From assembly GCF_000002425.4 (NCBI RefSeq), contig NC_037255.1, forward strand, positions 11,300,710 to 11,364,709: a stretch of 64,000 nucleotides of DNA. Direction: 5' to 3'. The notes under the pieces are model-generated. The model was not told the origin of the DNA and made no database searches. It worked only from the letters and a program-made list of their open reading frames with translations. Source of the stretch: Physcomitrium patens. Its lineage: Eukaryota > Streptophyta > Bryopsida > Funariales > Funariaceae. This document shows positions 52,678 to 64,000 of this stretch, in pieces. The translations under genes and the position numbers were made by a program. Within the stretch, counting starts at the first letter, position 1. Each line of letters opens with the position of its first letter.

Positions 52678-55668
52678 TCAGTTAGAGAAAATGTCACGAT
52701 TCGCGTGATCGTCATAAACACCATTGACAGCTGCCCGTGAGTTGAGGTGAGTTAAGGTGGGACTTTTTGGTGTAGATGATGCTCTGTCATTTGCAAGTTC
52801 CACCGACACGTCCGAGTTCCACCACGTCGATGGACATTGATGCTGAAGAAAATGTCGCAGAATCTCATAATCGACATCGTCATTCCAAATATTATCCGCT
52901 GGGATGTCCCAAAACCCAACACTATCAGCAGGTACGTAAGAATCCAACGCATTGGCCACCTCTTTACCTTTGCGCTTGTCATTACACATCAAGGCAAGAC
53001 ACCCTAACGCTGTCTTTGATACTTCCTTGTTTCCATCCACATTCAGAGCTATATCGGCAAGTTTTTGAAGGACAGCTGGACTTGATGTAATCTCAATGGT
53101 CGGGGGACTCAACCTTATCAACCTCAGCAGAAGCATAAGGCTACAGAGCCTGGGGTCAGTGCCAGCAAATCCAGCGAATTCTTTGGGAACAGCTAAATCC
53201 AGGAAGGACACCAGAGAGTCTATTAGGTCTTCCGAACCGATACAGACGATGATGTCTTTGTTGTTGGCAATGTAATGAGTTAAGATCATCGCTGGTTGAG
53301 CAAGCATGCGACCTTCAGCACCAGTGGAGCAAATGTAACGGCTCACGGCTAGAAAAATGTCCACGTAGGAGCGGCCAGACAACAAATACTCTCGCCCTTG
53401 GAAAAGCAACAATAAGGAGAGTATAAGCCTTCTCACGTCATCAGGATCTTCTGAACACACGCCCAAAACAATTGCCTTTTGTACTTCACGAAGGAATCGT
53501 TGTTCGAGAACCTTGCCGAAGAAGTAATCAGGTATTCGGAGGAAGTGATCCACAAAGAATCCACCCAAGTACATTTCAGGCACATATGATTCCTCCCTTG
53601 AATTCTTGTAGAGCGGCTTGCTGTCGTCATCTGATACAGTGGCCAGTATCCAGCGAGTAAAAATTGGCTGATCAAGTTCTAACGACCAAGATCCAAGCCC
53701 AGGAACCAGCTGATTCTTCACGAAGACTTGAAACTTAATAGCCTCCTTTGTAAGTGTCTGATAGACACAACGGCGAGTTTCATCGTCCCACACTAGCCTT
53801 GGAAGATACACCGTCTCCTTATATAAATCACATGCTCGTGCTGGGTTATGCGCCAGAGTAGACAGAAGCTCCAGAGGCATGAGTAACATTAAAGTTCGAA
53901 AAACAAGCGGCTTTGCCCCATGGTAGCCTGGCGCAAGCATGTCCATCAAGTCATCAACGTCAGTTGACATTACTCTGATTTTTTTGGACTCGCTAAATGG
54001 ATCCTTCGGCTCTTTGGAATCTCCAAGAAAACTGACACGATGGCTGACTCCGCAGCAACACAGCAAAAGTTGTCCAAGTATGCATGATGCCATTAGTCTC
54101 ATGTGAGGGGTAATCTTCTCGGTCTCCATGATCCCACTTCGCAGGCTGGGTAGATCAACATCACAAAAGAGGCATAACAATGGAAACAGCAGCCCGCTGC
54201 TAGAGAAATAGTTCGTAACCTCCACACTGGCTGAAATATTCTCACTCAAGAATAGTAGCGCATCCAAAGTGGCGTGAAGAACTGCTTTCATTTCTTCACC
54301 GTTGTCCTCTGTCACGGCATCCCAGAGGAATATCCCAGCTAACCCGAGAAGATTTGATTCAAGTATGGCTTCCTGTGAAATCTTATCGTGAGCCATCTCC
54401 TTGAAAACCCACATAAGTTCAGTCCAAACTTTGGGGGAACAGTGATCCATTGATGCAATGTCCAAGAAAATTTGCAGCTTGAATTTTTTCATCAGGTTGA
54501 GCTTGCCATGGGACGTTGCAAATTTTAGGCATTCCTTTAATGCAACCAGAACTTGGACATACTTCTCAAGCTCTACTGCTTGACTACGCTGCTCTTGCAT
54601 TCCTTCTGAAACTATCACGTGCTTATCTTCAAATTCCTCAGTTTCGTTCTCAACTTCCGTCAGGCTGACGACGCTTCGTTCCCTCTCAAGGTACTCCATC
54701 ATGAGGTCCAAAAAGTCAGCATTGTCCGGGAAGTCAGCTCCCTCCAACTTCCCAGACGCAATGTGGTTTACGAAAACACCACCAATTACAAACTCCTTTT
54801 GAAGACAAGCATACTTAAAATTGTGCAACCATTGCTCTTCATCCTCGTCACGCCTCGTCATCTTCTCTAGAGCCCTTCCACGAAGTTCCACTCGCACATC
54901 GGCGGTCCACATTGTAGTCGGCATTCGAATGTCTGAACCTACCATGTTGATGAACTTGCCAAGCTCCTCATCATCTTCCAAGCAAGATAGAAGCGGCTTG
55001 GGGATCAGATTCGAGAGGGAGGTAAAGTGGGCTCCATCTCCTCGCACAAAGGAGCCAAGAACATTTGCAGCAGAGATGGACAGTGTGGAAGTTGCAGATT
55101 CAGACTTGGGATCAACGCCTGCAGGTGGTACTACTAGCAACAGCAACGGGAGATGGATGCCCCTATGAATAATCCCCTGTCTGTAGTCAGAATCTCCTGC
55201 AAAGTGTTTCAGACAGTTCAATGCATGATATGAAACGGGGCTCGGACCTCTAGACGGAGTTGCAGTGGCATCGTTAACAGCGCAACTTAGAGCCCATTGC
55301 ATGCCTTCCTGCCACCTGGAGTCGCCCCACAAGTGCGTCCTCCCACCATGGTGAGAGGATATCACTTCTAACAGAGACAGAGAACCAGCGACTGCTAAGT
55401 CGAGAGTACTATTGGTGCTCCACCGAGTTCCAAGCGTGAGGATATCCAACGCGAAGTTCAAAGATGCCTGAGGTAAGTCGTCAAGCTTAGTGTTCACAGC
55501 AACAACCCTCCGCAGAACTTTGACTGTATGTTGCAGAATCTCTATACAAACTGGATCAGAGCTCTCCGTCTCAGCCAAACAAGTTTCTAGAGAGGGCGAT
55601 GCCATTGTAATAAGAAGATCCTCCGCATCACTTGGCAATGTCAGTGGGAAACGGTCGACGACGTATGC
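52678..55668 (-). other. Giant terminal exon of the RME-8-like gene
   Basis: A single uninterrupted exon of 2,991 nt (996 codons plus stop) carries IWN repeats 3 and 4 and the C-terminus. The acceptor TTGCAG lies at 55669-55674. The open frame continues upstream into the intron to 55743, but the phase from the preceding exon fixes the start. The two GGVFV and GGFFV motifs that follow IWN3 and IWN4 match the VGG-Y/F-V signature of the family repeats. Confidence 0.85.
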
Positions 55669-58600
55669 CTGCAAGACATGAAGCATGACACGTAAGGAAC
55701 AATGCAAATAATCACTATTGTTATGAAAAGCTGTGAAGAGCATTGAAAAGTGAACATACTCTTGACCAACAATATCATCAGTAAAAAAAGTGAAGTGAGG
55801 TATGAACCAGGGCTTGTAGAAGGAGCTCCGTCCGCTGTAGTATCTTCGACCGCATTGGATCTCCTGATGTCGCTAAATTCTGTAAATCCTGGAAGATGCA
55901 AAAGTTGACCATAAGGCTGTTAAAATGTTTATTAAAACCATGATGATTTCAGAGGCACTTGTACATGCGAATAATGAATGATACTAAAAGAGAAATTAAA
56001 ACTTACCAGCATGAGGCTGCTGAGAAACCCCTCAGGGTTGCTTATAGGGTAGTCGCGGAAGCGCTCCTCATCCAGGAGATTTTGTAGATAGAAAGGAGCA
56101 GAGAAGACCATGTCTGTAGCATGGAAGGATCCATCTTAAATAGCTGCTTGGTAAAAATTTCCATATGTAGAGAAAGAACCTGAGATTCATGATTGCAATC
56201 ATTTAGAAAGTGGATGACTACAATGAACTCTGAACTTACCAACCAACTCAGGGTAGAAGATGGGAGTTCGGGGTGTATGCACAAACAGTGCCATAGAATT
56301 GGTCGCTCGAGCTCTGACAAACGGCTCCAACTCATGCGTAAGATGATCTAGTAGTCGTTGCCGCATGGCTTTATTCCAGATAATATCAGGTGCATCTTGT
56401 TCGGTATCTAGCACTCCAGCAAAGACTCTATACGAGTCCATATCCTGCACCAAGTACACATAAAACATGAACGGTGTACATTGAATTCATATAGAATAAC
56501 GCGTGATTCGATTCTCCTGTATTCTAGGACAAGCAGACTCCCTAACAGGACAACTGTTTCCCCTCATACGCTTGCCAGAACGAGCCCGATCAAGATTCAA
56601 ACTAAACAGGCAGGTAAATATGGGTACATACCTCAGCCATAAGCCTTATAATGAGCCCATCAGGTAGGTACAGTCGGAGTGCACTGCCTTTGCAAGGAGA
56701 TTGGTCGCTCACGTTGATTTTGGGCATTGTGCTTTGATCCTGTCACCAAAACTTGAATAGACGTGTTACAAACTCATACACTAAGTCTGAGAGTTATAGA
56801 AACCGTGTATCTTATGATAGTGTGCCTGCACCCCAAATCCACCAATAGGATATAACTAAACCGCAATTCAAATAAAGAACTAAAACTGTGCAAAACTAAC
56901 GAAGAAGGAATAACGGCGAAGTACCTGCTGTAAATGGGATTGCAATAAGAACTTGCAGACCATGTCTTTCTCCCAGTCAACGAGATCCCCGGCAAGAAAT
57001 TTCCACAACAGAATCTCAAACGCACCTAGCGAGTGTAGCTTTGCCATAGCACTCCTATTTTCCTTAGCAATTGTCGAGACAATCTCTAAAGTCCTGATAA
57101 CAGTATTAAGTGAGTTATCAGGATTCCCAGAGGTAATGCCAGGTCGATGCAATTAAAAATAATACACGAACTAAAAAGTAACACAAACTCCTAAGCAGAA
57201 GCCTAACAAGGAATTCATCAACTCAAATGCAAGGAAAATCTATAAAGAAGAAAGTGAGGCAGGCCCAAGCAGTGCTTTGACAACCTGCACAATAAATCAA
57301 AGAACCCATATGTACCTGCCGAATTCGGGAGACTTAAGCCGCAGTAGAATTTGCACTAAGTGGCAAAGAGTCTCGTCCTTGGAAAGGCTCAAAACGGCAG
57401 CCGACGGTGGATAATGCTGTTTGAGATTGCTACTATCACCAGATACTCTGTTATTTTGAGGAGGACGAGTGAAATGAATCACGTATCAGAACCATAGCTT
57501 GCATGGACTTACATTTGAAACCTCGTCAGTATCATTACATCAAAGAACTAAAATCCAGACTGCTCTTGCTTCACATTCAAGTCACTGCAAAATTTATTGC
57601 ACTCATTGATAACAAAGTGAGAGGTACCTCAAAAGAGTTTCGAACTGATCCAAGACTAAACCCAGCTGGATTTTGGGAGGCACTTTTTTGTCTTGCCATC
57701 TAATTCCATCTTTAGCATCTAAGCTGCCATCTTGAACCGATTTACCAGACATTTCCCGAGCCATTACAGACGGAACTCGCACCAGCCTTGACATACCATC
57801 TGCGCCAGTGTAGTTGAGGATTTCAAATTGCCCCTTCTCTAAAGCGCCCTTGCTTGTCCAACCATTACATTCGAATAACGTCTTATCCTTACAACACTGG
57901 AAATAAAAAACGAGGCAGGATGTAACTTTTGAGTCCCTTAAAAGTTAGCAAAAGAAAACCATATAGCTTTATATAGACGTCTTTATATAGCTTTATTTAG
58001 CTTTATATATATGTCTTGTATGACCACCATATATTCAAACCAACATCATACACTTCACATACAACATATTTTCTACATTCACAGAGCTAGGCTATGCGAG
58101 GAAGTTACCTTCTCTGCAGATAACACCATTAAAGATGCTATAACAGAAACTCCACCTGCGTGGGTAAAGCGAACTACATTCTCTCGATCGCCATTCTCCA
58201 ATGTGGCCAAGAGAAAAATTACCAGTTTGAACACAAAAACCTCATGTTCACTGTCAATGACTTCCCGCAGCATCCCCACTACTGTCTGTAGAAAAGCATT
58301 CATACATACGTACAAAATTAGATTTTAGATGTTTCCTTTTGTTTTTGACGATTCTTAAAAACGAGGACGAAACCAGAGAGTGAGAACTTGTACGTCAATG
58401 ACCTGAACTTTGAAGCCGTGAAAAAGTACAGAATTCTAGCTTATTCTTTACATAATAGCATTTTCTCCAGAGAGCAAACAATTTAGAAACATACAAGAAG
58501 TATGATTCTTCGTGGGTTCCTCCTCAGAAACATACCTCGATGACTTTTAACGTCTCCATACAAGAGCTAACATCATCTGTGTGACGTTCGTAAATCCAAG

Positions 58601-61600
58601 TCAACACATGCACGGCTAAGCGCAGATCTATTTCAGGTAGATTATTGTTTCCAAACAATGGAGTGAAGCCCAGGAGCATAGCTTGATAGACTGACTGAAA
58701 TAAAGGTAGCGGGTCTCCAAGCTGCATCACAAATCAACAGAGACATTGAGCTTACACGTAGAACTTTTGCATTTATCATATGCTCTAGAACTTAGTTTAT
58801 AGACAACATCTTGAGAATTCCATAATAGAATAAGACCAATATAGTCTTCGCAATTAACTATTGCAAAATCATGGAGAATAAGAAAACAGCTGTTGTGAAA
58901 TTGTATTGACCTTCCAGAATATATTGTAAAGACCATGCTTAGGAGGGTGATGATCAACAAGAAGCTCGAGGTGGACGCCATTAACAACGGACCCTGCATG
59001 TCACCCAAACCATCTTTTGATGATCAAGCGTAGTTCAGATTGGCCAGAACGAATTGGGGCAAGGAAAATCAGGCTAACTGCAATGTACACCTCAATCACA
59101 CCAGTGAAGTAATCGTGAAGGAGGTAAATTCAAAATTAGAATTTGAAAAATCTACACTTGTGCATAGCAAGACTGACCTCCGCCTTCGCTCGCAGTGGAG
59201 TATATAAGCTGAACATCTGTTGAATTGTACAGTATGTCGTTACTTGCTTCTAATGCCGTGTAATACCCTTCCAACTCTTCCTTAAGAAACTGTGAACATC
59301 AGCGAAAAGTTACATTCAAGTCATCGACTGAATTCTAAAATCAATGACTTCAGACACCAATGTCCGCAAGACTGCACTAAACCGAATATTTATATTTACA
59401 CATCATGCAAACCGAACAAAACAGAAAGAAACAGCACCGCCTCATTTTATACCATGGATCATTGATGTAAATAATACCTTCTTCAACTCAGAACGCTTAA
59501 TGTCATTCCATACAAGAAGTGGCGTCTCCACACTTCCACTGTGTAGCAAATCTATGGTGTCCTTCCACGCAGAAAAATCGCTTATGACTTCTTTCTACAC
59601 ATTGCGACACAAGGTTAGCAACGTCTCAAGTGGACTCCACTTCATTAGACGGGAAATCAACGATTTAGTAATGGCAAGTATAGGCATACCTTGTCATCCA
59701 TCTCTATCACTTTATTGGTGTACAGTGTCATCACGCCCTACGCACCAAACACATTGACACTGTTAAGCAACTTAGAGGAAAATAGTCGTTGCATTGCAAT
59801 TAAAATTAGGAAAATATGTATTTTCAACAAGCTAACTGGCACAATACGTACTCGTTTCCTTACAGGAATACCTGGAAGCCAATTAAGAAGTTCCATTACC
59901 TTGGGTAATACAGACAAAAGCAGCTTCTTCGCTTCTTCATTATCGTCCATCAAAAAAAAGATCTGACTACTGCTCAGCAAGCGAAGATGCGGCTTCATCG
60001 AGAATACTGCTGTGCTCAAGTGTAATAGAAGCACGCACCGACTGAGGCAAATACTCTGAACAAGACATCCAAGGTCATACATTAGAGTCGGACCCACTAG
60101 TGGTATAATGGAATTATGTGTATTAGCTTCTTAAGGGCCTCCAGGAAGGCGTTACCAGACGACGAAATGATGAGAGTAGACGTCAGGAACGACTGATTTC
60201 TTGGAGCATCTTCTCAAATACTAGAAACAAACTATTGAAATTGGAATCTAGAGAGGACATACTTGCAGGTGTTTGCGGACAACGGGGGACATGATTGTGA
60301 GCAGTGCTTGCAGAAGGATCGAGAGTCTGTTTACATCGCACACAGGGAGGTGAAATACTGGACCATTACAAAGATCCTCTTGAGCAAAGCGAGCAAAACA
60401 TTTTGGAGGGTCATCCGAACATGGAAATGATGTGCTAAGAGTAAGAGGAAATGTATGTTATTTACCTGGTGTAAACAACATCACTGGTTAAACGGAAAAA
60501 TGTGCATAGAAGGTCTGCAGTTGACATTATAGATGCCTCATATGCCTGAAAAGCATGTGTCAAAAATATCAGGTTCGAAAGACATTAGAATGACAAAAAT
60601 GATAATGTGGTAAGTTAAAAAGAAGACATTAATAGAATACTGTCTGGGTAGGAATATACTCTGAGCCACAGACGTCCTGCATCATTATCTGTAGGTGGGG
60701 AACTAAGCGCAAACGTCAAGATGTCCAAGATACCTATCACCTGTGCAGTAATTCGTGAAGGATAAGAACCTTCATAGAGAAAGAAATGTACCAATAGTAA
60801 TAGATGAGATAATATATTTATTCTCAAAAGGTTACATTGTGCAAGCTTACTCGGCATGAAAACATGTGAACAAAAGAGAGAATCAGGGCAGCAAAAAGAG
60901 ATACAAAACCTGCAAGGAATTCTTCTTGGGGGGTGCATGCGTATGTAGTAATGCGACTAGTTGCTGTAGGTATTCTAAAGTTAGCAGCGACATTCTGTTG
61001 GTAAATTCTTGCTGCATGTACAGGAAGATATACATAAAGGGGTTTGTTACTGCAAGAACTTTGAAGTAAATATCATAAACATTCAACAGATACACCTCAG
61101 TATTTACTATAATTGCTGCTACGTTGTACGCCAAGAACTTGAAACACATCACTCCACACTCCCTTCTTTAAGCACTTGCATAGTAATCTCAAATTATTGA
61201 ATTCAGATTTTTGAAACTTTTACCTTCGATGCAACGTGTCCGGCTTCAGTGGAACCAGTTTGAACGACAAATTTGACGGCTGCACGTATGACCAGCGTGC
61301 CGTGATAAGAGATGACACTATGTTTCGAACGGACGCACTGCAATGAAGAGATGAGACAACATTGTCATTTTTGTTAACTCCTGCTTCGGACTGTGTCAGG
61401 ATCCAAAACTCCTCAGTCACATCGAAAATCTAGCACAGTACATAACAACCGGTGAAGAAAATACCTGGAAAAGGACCGATGCAATTTCGGGTATGCTTCC
61501 AATGGAGTTAAAGCAAGCTTTGGATCCCAAAAGCCTAACAAGCACCATGCAACATGTGGCAACTCGTACAGTATCTGGCTTTTGCTTCCCTAAATCACAA

Positions 61601-63956
61601 CAATTCTGAACTTTCAGTACACGGTCTCATCGGATCCCAGCTGTGTCCGTCATATCCAACTACAGTAGGGGATGCAGTAATTTCTAAGAGAGTAGTAGCA
61701 CTTAAAAGCGAGCGACGCGTGCGTATGATTGAACAGTTTATGATGCCATGCAAGTCGATCATAACTGCATATCTCAAAGTCAAAGAAAGCAAGTTATCTT
61801 ACCAATGGTTTCCTTCAGGGTGTCAACAACAGCTTGAAGAACTTTAGCGTCAGAGCATTGCGATTCTCCGATCTGCATGACTGTATGTTAGGCACTAGTA
61901 AAGCCAAAATCGAATAGGTTGACATAGCACTTCAACACATGATTGCGGGGCTGTAAATTGACACCAGAAAATCAACATTCTAGAACTTTGGTATTTCAAA
62001 ACAAAAATATGTTGATAATTGGTCGCTCGCCTTTCCATCTAAAAGCAATGATTTTACAGCACAAATCAGGAATTCATTGTCCGACTGCTAGCATATGTTG
62101 CTAGAAATATTATACAACAGACAAATTCTTAAAATCGTACAAGAATATTTGCAGCATACTCCTTCAATGGTAAATGCAATGCCCCCGCTTCTTTCGTTGA
62201 ATTGAACGCTGTCATGAAACGATTCAAGTAGAATACCTCGCACTCAACCTGAAATGTAATGCTAGCATCAGTAGAGATAGCAGACAAGATTTTCAACCAT
62301 ACGCGATTTTTATCCAAGCTTATTTCTGCGAAATCACTGAGCAGAGCGCCTGAATGTCTCAACCAAAAGTGCACACTGAACCTAATTCAGAGCGATTCAC
62401 GTGAAAATATCTATGATAGGTGTAATGTCTCGCATGTAGTATAAACAACATTCAGTGACAATGTGTAGATGGAGCTAACACCTGGTGAAGGTTACTCTGT
62501 TGCTCTGGAAACGTGCAAGAATGATATGGCTCCAAGCGGATGCTGAATGTGGAGCCCTTTTCCATGCCCATCACGTCAGCTAAGGTTGCAACGAAGTCAT
62601 CTCGGTTTTTAAGCAGGAAGTGGCAATCTTTCCACGATGTGAACTCCATGACAACCTCTTTATCATTCGTCTCACTAACTACAACACCGAGCAAGTCTTC
62701 TAGACTGTATTCAGAAATCGCCAAGGATTAGAAAGCTTCAAGCAAAAAGAAACCAACTACAGTGTGTCAAAACAGCGTCAAAACTATACGTTTACAATCA
62801 TTTTGTTCATGGGCTCCTCAACTTTAAGAGGAAAAAACACAACAGGACATGTTCTCTATCATGGAGACCGGTCTTATGGACTCCACGTGAGTTCGCAATT
62901 GAAAGTCGTAATCAAAGGGAAACAGACGAGGTGTACCTGTGAACATTTATGATGTCGCCTTCGAAACTTTCAATGAGAAGGTGCTTGGTAATGGACAAGC
63001 TATGCAACCTATCTGGATTGTGGGATCTAGATGGCTTCACAGCTTGAAATTCGTAAAGAACTGGATATTCTCGCTGCATTCAAAGAGCAACTCTAAGTCT
63101 CTGAACACAAAGGATGCTATGTACAATGGATGACATGGTACGAAGCTGGTGACATTTAGCTGCCACTAGAAACGCACATGTCGGCGGCTAGTCTCCAAAA
63201 AAGCGATTCGATTTAATACAAGAAATCAGGTTAATGCACCATTATTGAGAACAATGTAATGTCTGCTACACTGTACAGTACATTTTGTTCTCAGCTGTAC
63301 AGAAACATAACCAAGCCAAAGCTGCAACAGAATGCTCAAATACTTACAACTTTCTTGTAGTGCGTGGCTAAGAGGTCAATCATTGCATCTGATTCTATTC
63401 TCTCAATCTCCATGTCACGTTTCAAATGGACCTGCGATCAATTTTCAGAAACGGATTAAATTGTTTTTCTTATCAAATCTAAATACGAATCCGCACTCAC
63501 GCTCTTCTACTATGTACAGAAGACTAAAATCTAAGGTTAGCTAATCACATAAATTGGCAATCTAAGGGTCCTTCAGCTCAAATTCTGATTGTAAGACTGT
63601 TCAAGGAAGTATCTGGTAGCACGCCCTTTACGTGCGTTGATTTCAGAGGGGTGTGCGTGGCAAGAACCTTTAAACTCAATTAGAAGCACATTCACTTGAC
63701 CAATTGAGATGCTAACCTCAGCTAATGGCTCATCTTAACGTAATGCGACCATATCAAAAACTAATTCCGTGACTCTTTCAGGTGAGCAGGTGTATACCTT
63801 CATGTTCCTCTGAATAGCGGAAACAAAAGCCACCGAATCCTTAACTAAGAGTCGCATGGTTCGTGATTTGAGAGAGATCAGCACAACTTGCTCATCGTCA
63901 CTGAGAATTTCGAGCTTAACTATGTCCTGAAAATTAACCTTCTTCGAGGCCTTCAC
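52678..63956 (-). CDS. GRV2-like: RME-8/DNAJC13/GRV2-like protein lacking the J domain (5' end outside window)
   Basis: 27 exons, GT-AG, consistent phase, 2,143 codons here: 63956-63798, 63431-63348, 63073-62937, 62704-62482, 62248-62141, 61872-61803, 61589-61465, 61337-61224, 61011-60910, 60740-60660, 60545-60466, 60434-60263, 60055-59864, 59737-59690, 59594-59478, 59289-59178, 58993-58911, 58721-58536, 58285-58109, 57896-57628, 57447-57316, 57093-56925, 56739-56632, 56444-56240, 56113-56007, 55888-55808, 55668-52678 (TGA). Residues 1-200 here resemble the PH-like N-terminus. IWN-type repeats start at LVWNDIKRSEL (about 593), IIWNKAMRQRL (1037), MWTADVRVEL (1399) and LVWDDETRRC (1773). Helical armadillo-like sequence fills the gaps. 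RME-8/GRV2 proteins act on endosomes, with Hsc70 and retromer, in sorting. The J domain expected near residue 1120 is missing. The exon model is by eye; family assignment rests on remembered motif order. Confidence 0.88.
60435..60465 (-). other. Apparent 31-nt intron
   Basis: Between exons 60545-60466 and 60434-60263 the phase-compatible splice uses donor AG|GTAAAT and acceptor CTCTTACTCTTAG, leaving only 31 nt. Reading through is impossible because TAA follows at once. No other acceptor upstream of the conserved part of the exon restores the frame from this donor. The alternative is a donor at GAT|GTTGTT with an acceptor at CAAGAG (about 100 nt), which drops some residues. Confidence 0.4.
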
Positions 63957-64000
63957 CTGTGTGATTAAGTTCGATTACATTAAAAATACATGATACGAAG

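Noticed and set aside
56042-56190. Alternative acceptor TTTAAG at 56135 for the second IWN2 exon
   Set aside because: Phase fits, but it inserts seven residues; the acceptor CTACAG ending at 56114 gives an ungapped match to the family pattern P-L---M--------YL-NL.
57628-57896. GYF-like domain in this exon of the RME-8-like gene
   Set aside because: Position fits the GYF-like segment of GRV2, but the key W-Y and GP-----L signature residues are not visible, so I do not call the domain.
61220-61420. A 66-codon - strand frame that could extend the RME-8-like exon at 61224-61337
   Set aside because: A better acceptor (CTTCATTGCAG, ending at 61338) with the correct phase gives a different frame starting CVRSKH, which joins smoothly to both neighbours.
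1-64000. CRISPR arrays, operons, riboswitches, rRNA
   Set aside because: No spaced direct repeats of the right kind and no conserved RNA cores; the window is eukaryotic with spliceosomal introns.

Overview
This window looks like nuclear DNA of a land plant, most likely of bryophyte grade (moss or liverwort). I cannot fix the species. The evidence is two genes built from many GT-AG exons with short introns (about 70-280 nt). One is a TPR-thioredoxin-like (TTL) gene, a family known from land plants. The other is an RME-8/GRV2-type endosomal gene. Both sit in long AT-rich intergenic DNA carrying decayed Ty3/gypsy and L1-type retroelements. There are no operons, CRISPR arrays or prokaryotic signals.

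Layout. 0-4.5 kb: very AT-rich DNA holding a heavily mutated Ty3/gypsy pol (reverse transcriptase, RNase H, integrase) on the + strand. 4.55-5.65 kb: a patch of ordinary composition with no recognised gene, followed by a 36-bp near-perfect hairpin. 5.79-10.15 kb: a 5'-truncated L1-type LINE on the - strand ending in a poly(A) tract, apparently split by a later insertion. 10.2-12.0 kb: AT-rich filler. 12.07-13.5 kb: a CpG-containing orphan island with open but unassigned frames. 14.14-17.43 kb (- strand): a complete six-exon TTL gene of 895 codons, with a TATA box near 18.76 kb and a long 5' leader. 18.9-39.4 kb: about 20 kb of CpG-poor DNA with microsatellites, three diverged 169-bp tandem units (30.6-31.1 kb), a CpG island at 34.8-35.45 kb and a possible lone exon at 39.4 kb. 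About 41-45.44 kb: a second decayed LINE (+ strand). 45.5-52.6 kb: more AT-rich or CpG-poor DNA. 52.68-64.0 kb (- strand): 27 exons of a large RME-8/DNAJC13/GRV2-like gene whose 5' end lies beyond the window.

Main result. The RME-8-like gene can be followed exon by exon in a consistent reading phase for 2,143 codons. It keeps the N-terminal PH-like region, the armadillo-like body and four IWN-type repeats. The J domain that defines RME-8 proteins, which belongs between IWN repeats 2 and 3, is absent. The exon ending IWN2 joins, across a 118-nt intron, to sequence that matches the segment just after the family's J domain. If real, this is a J-less RME-8-type scaffold that could not recruit Hsc70 in the usual way. 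The TTL gene also carries a degraded catalytic motif (WSDKC in place of the thioredoxin WCGPC), as is usual for that family. The two genes have no evident functional link beyond being neighbours.
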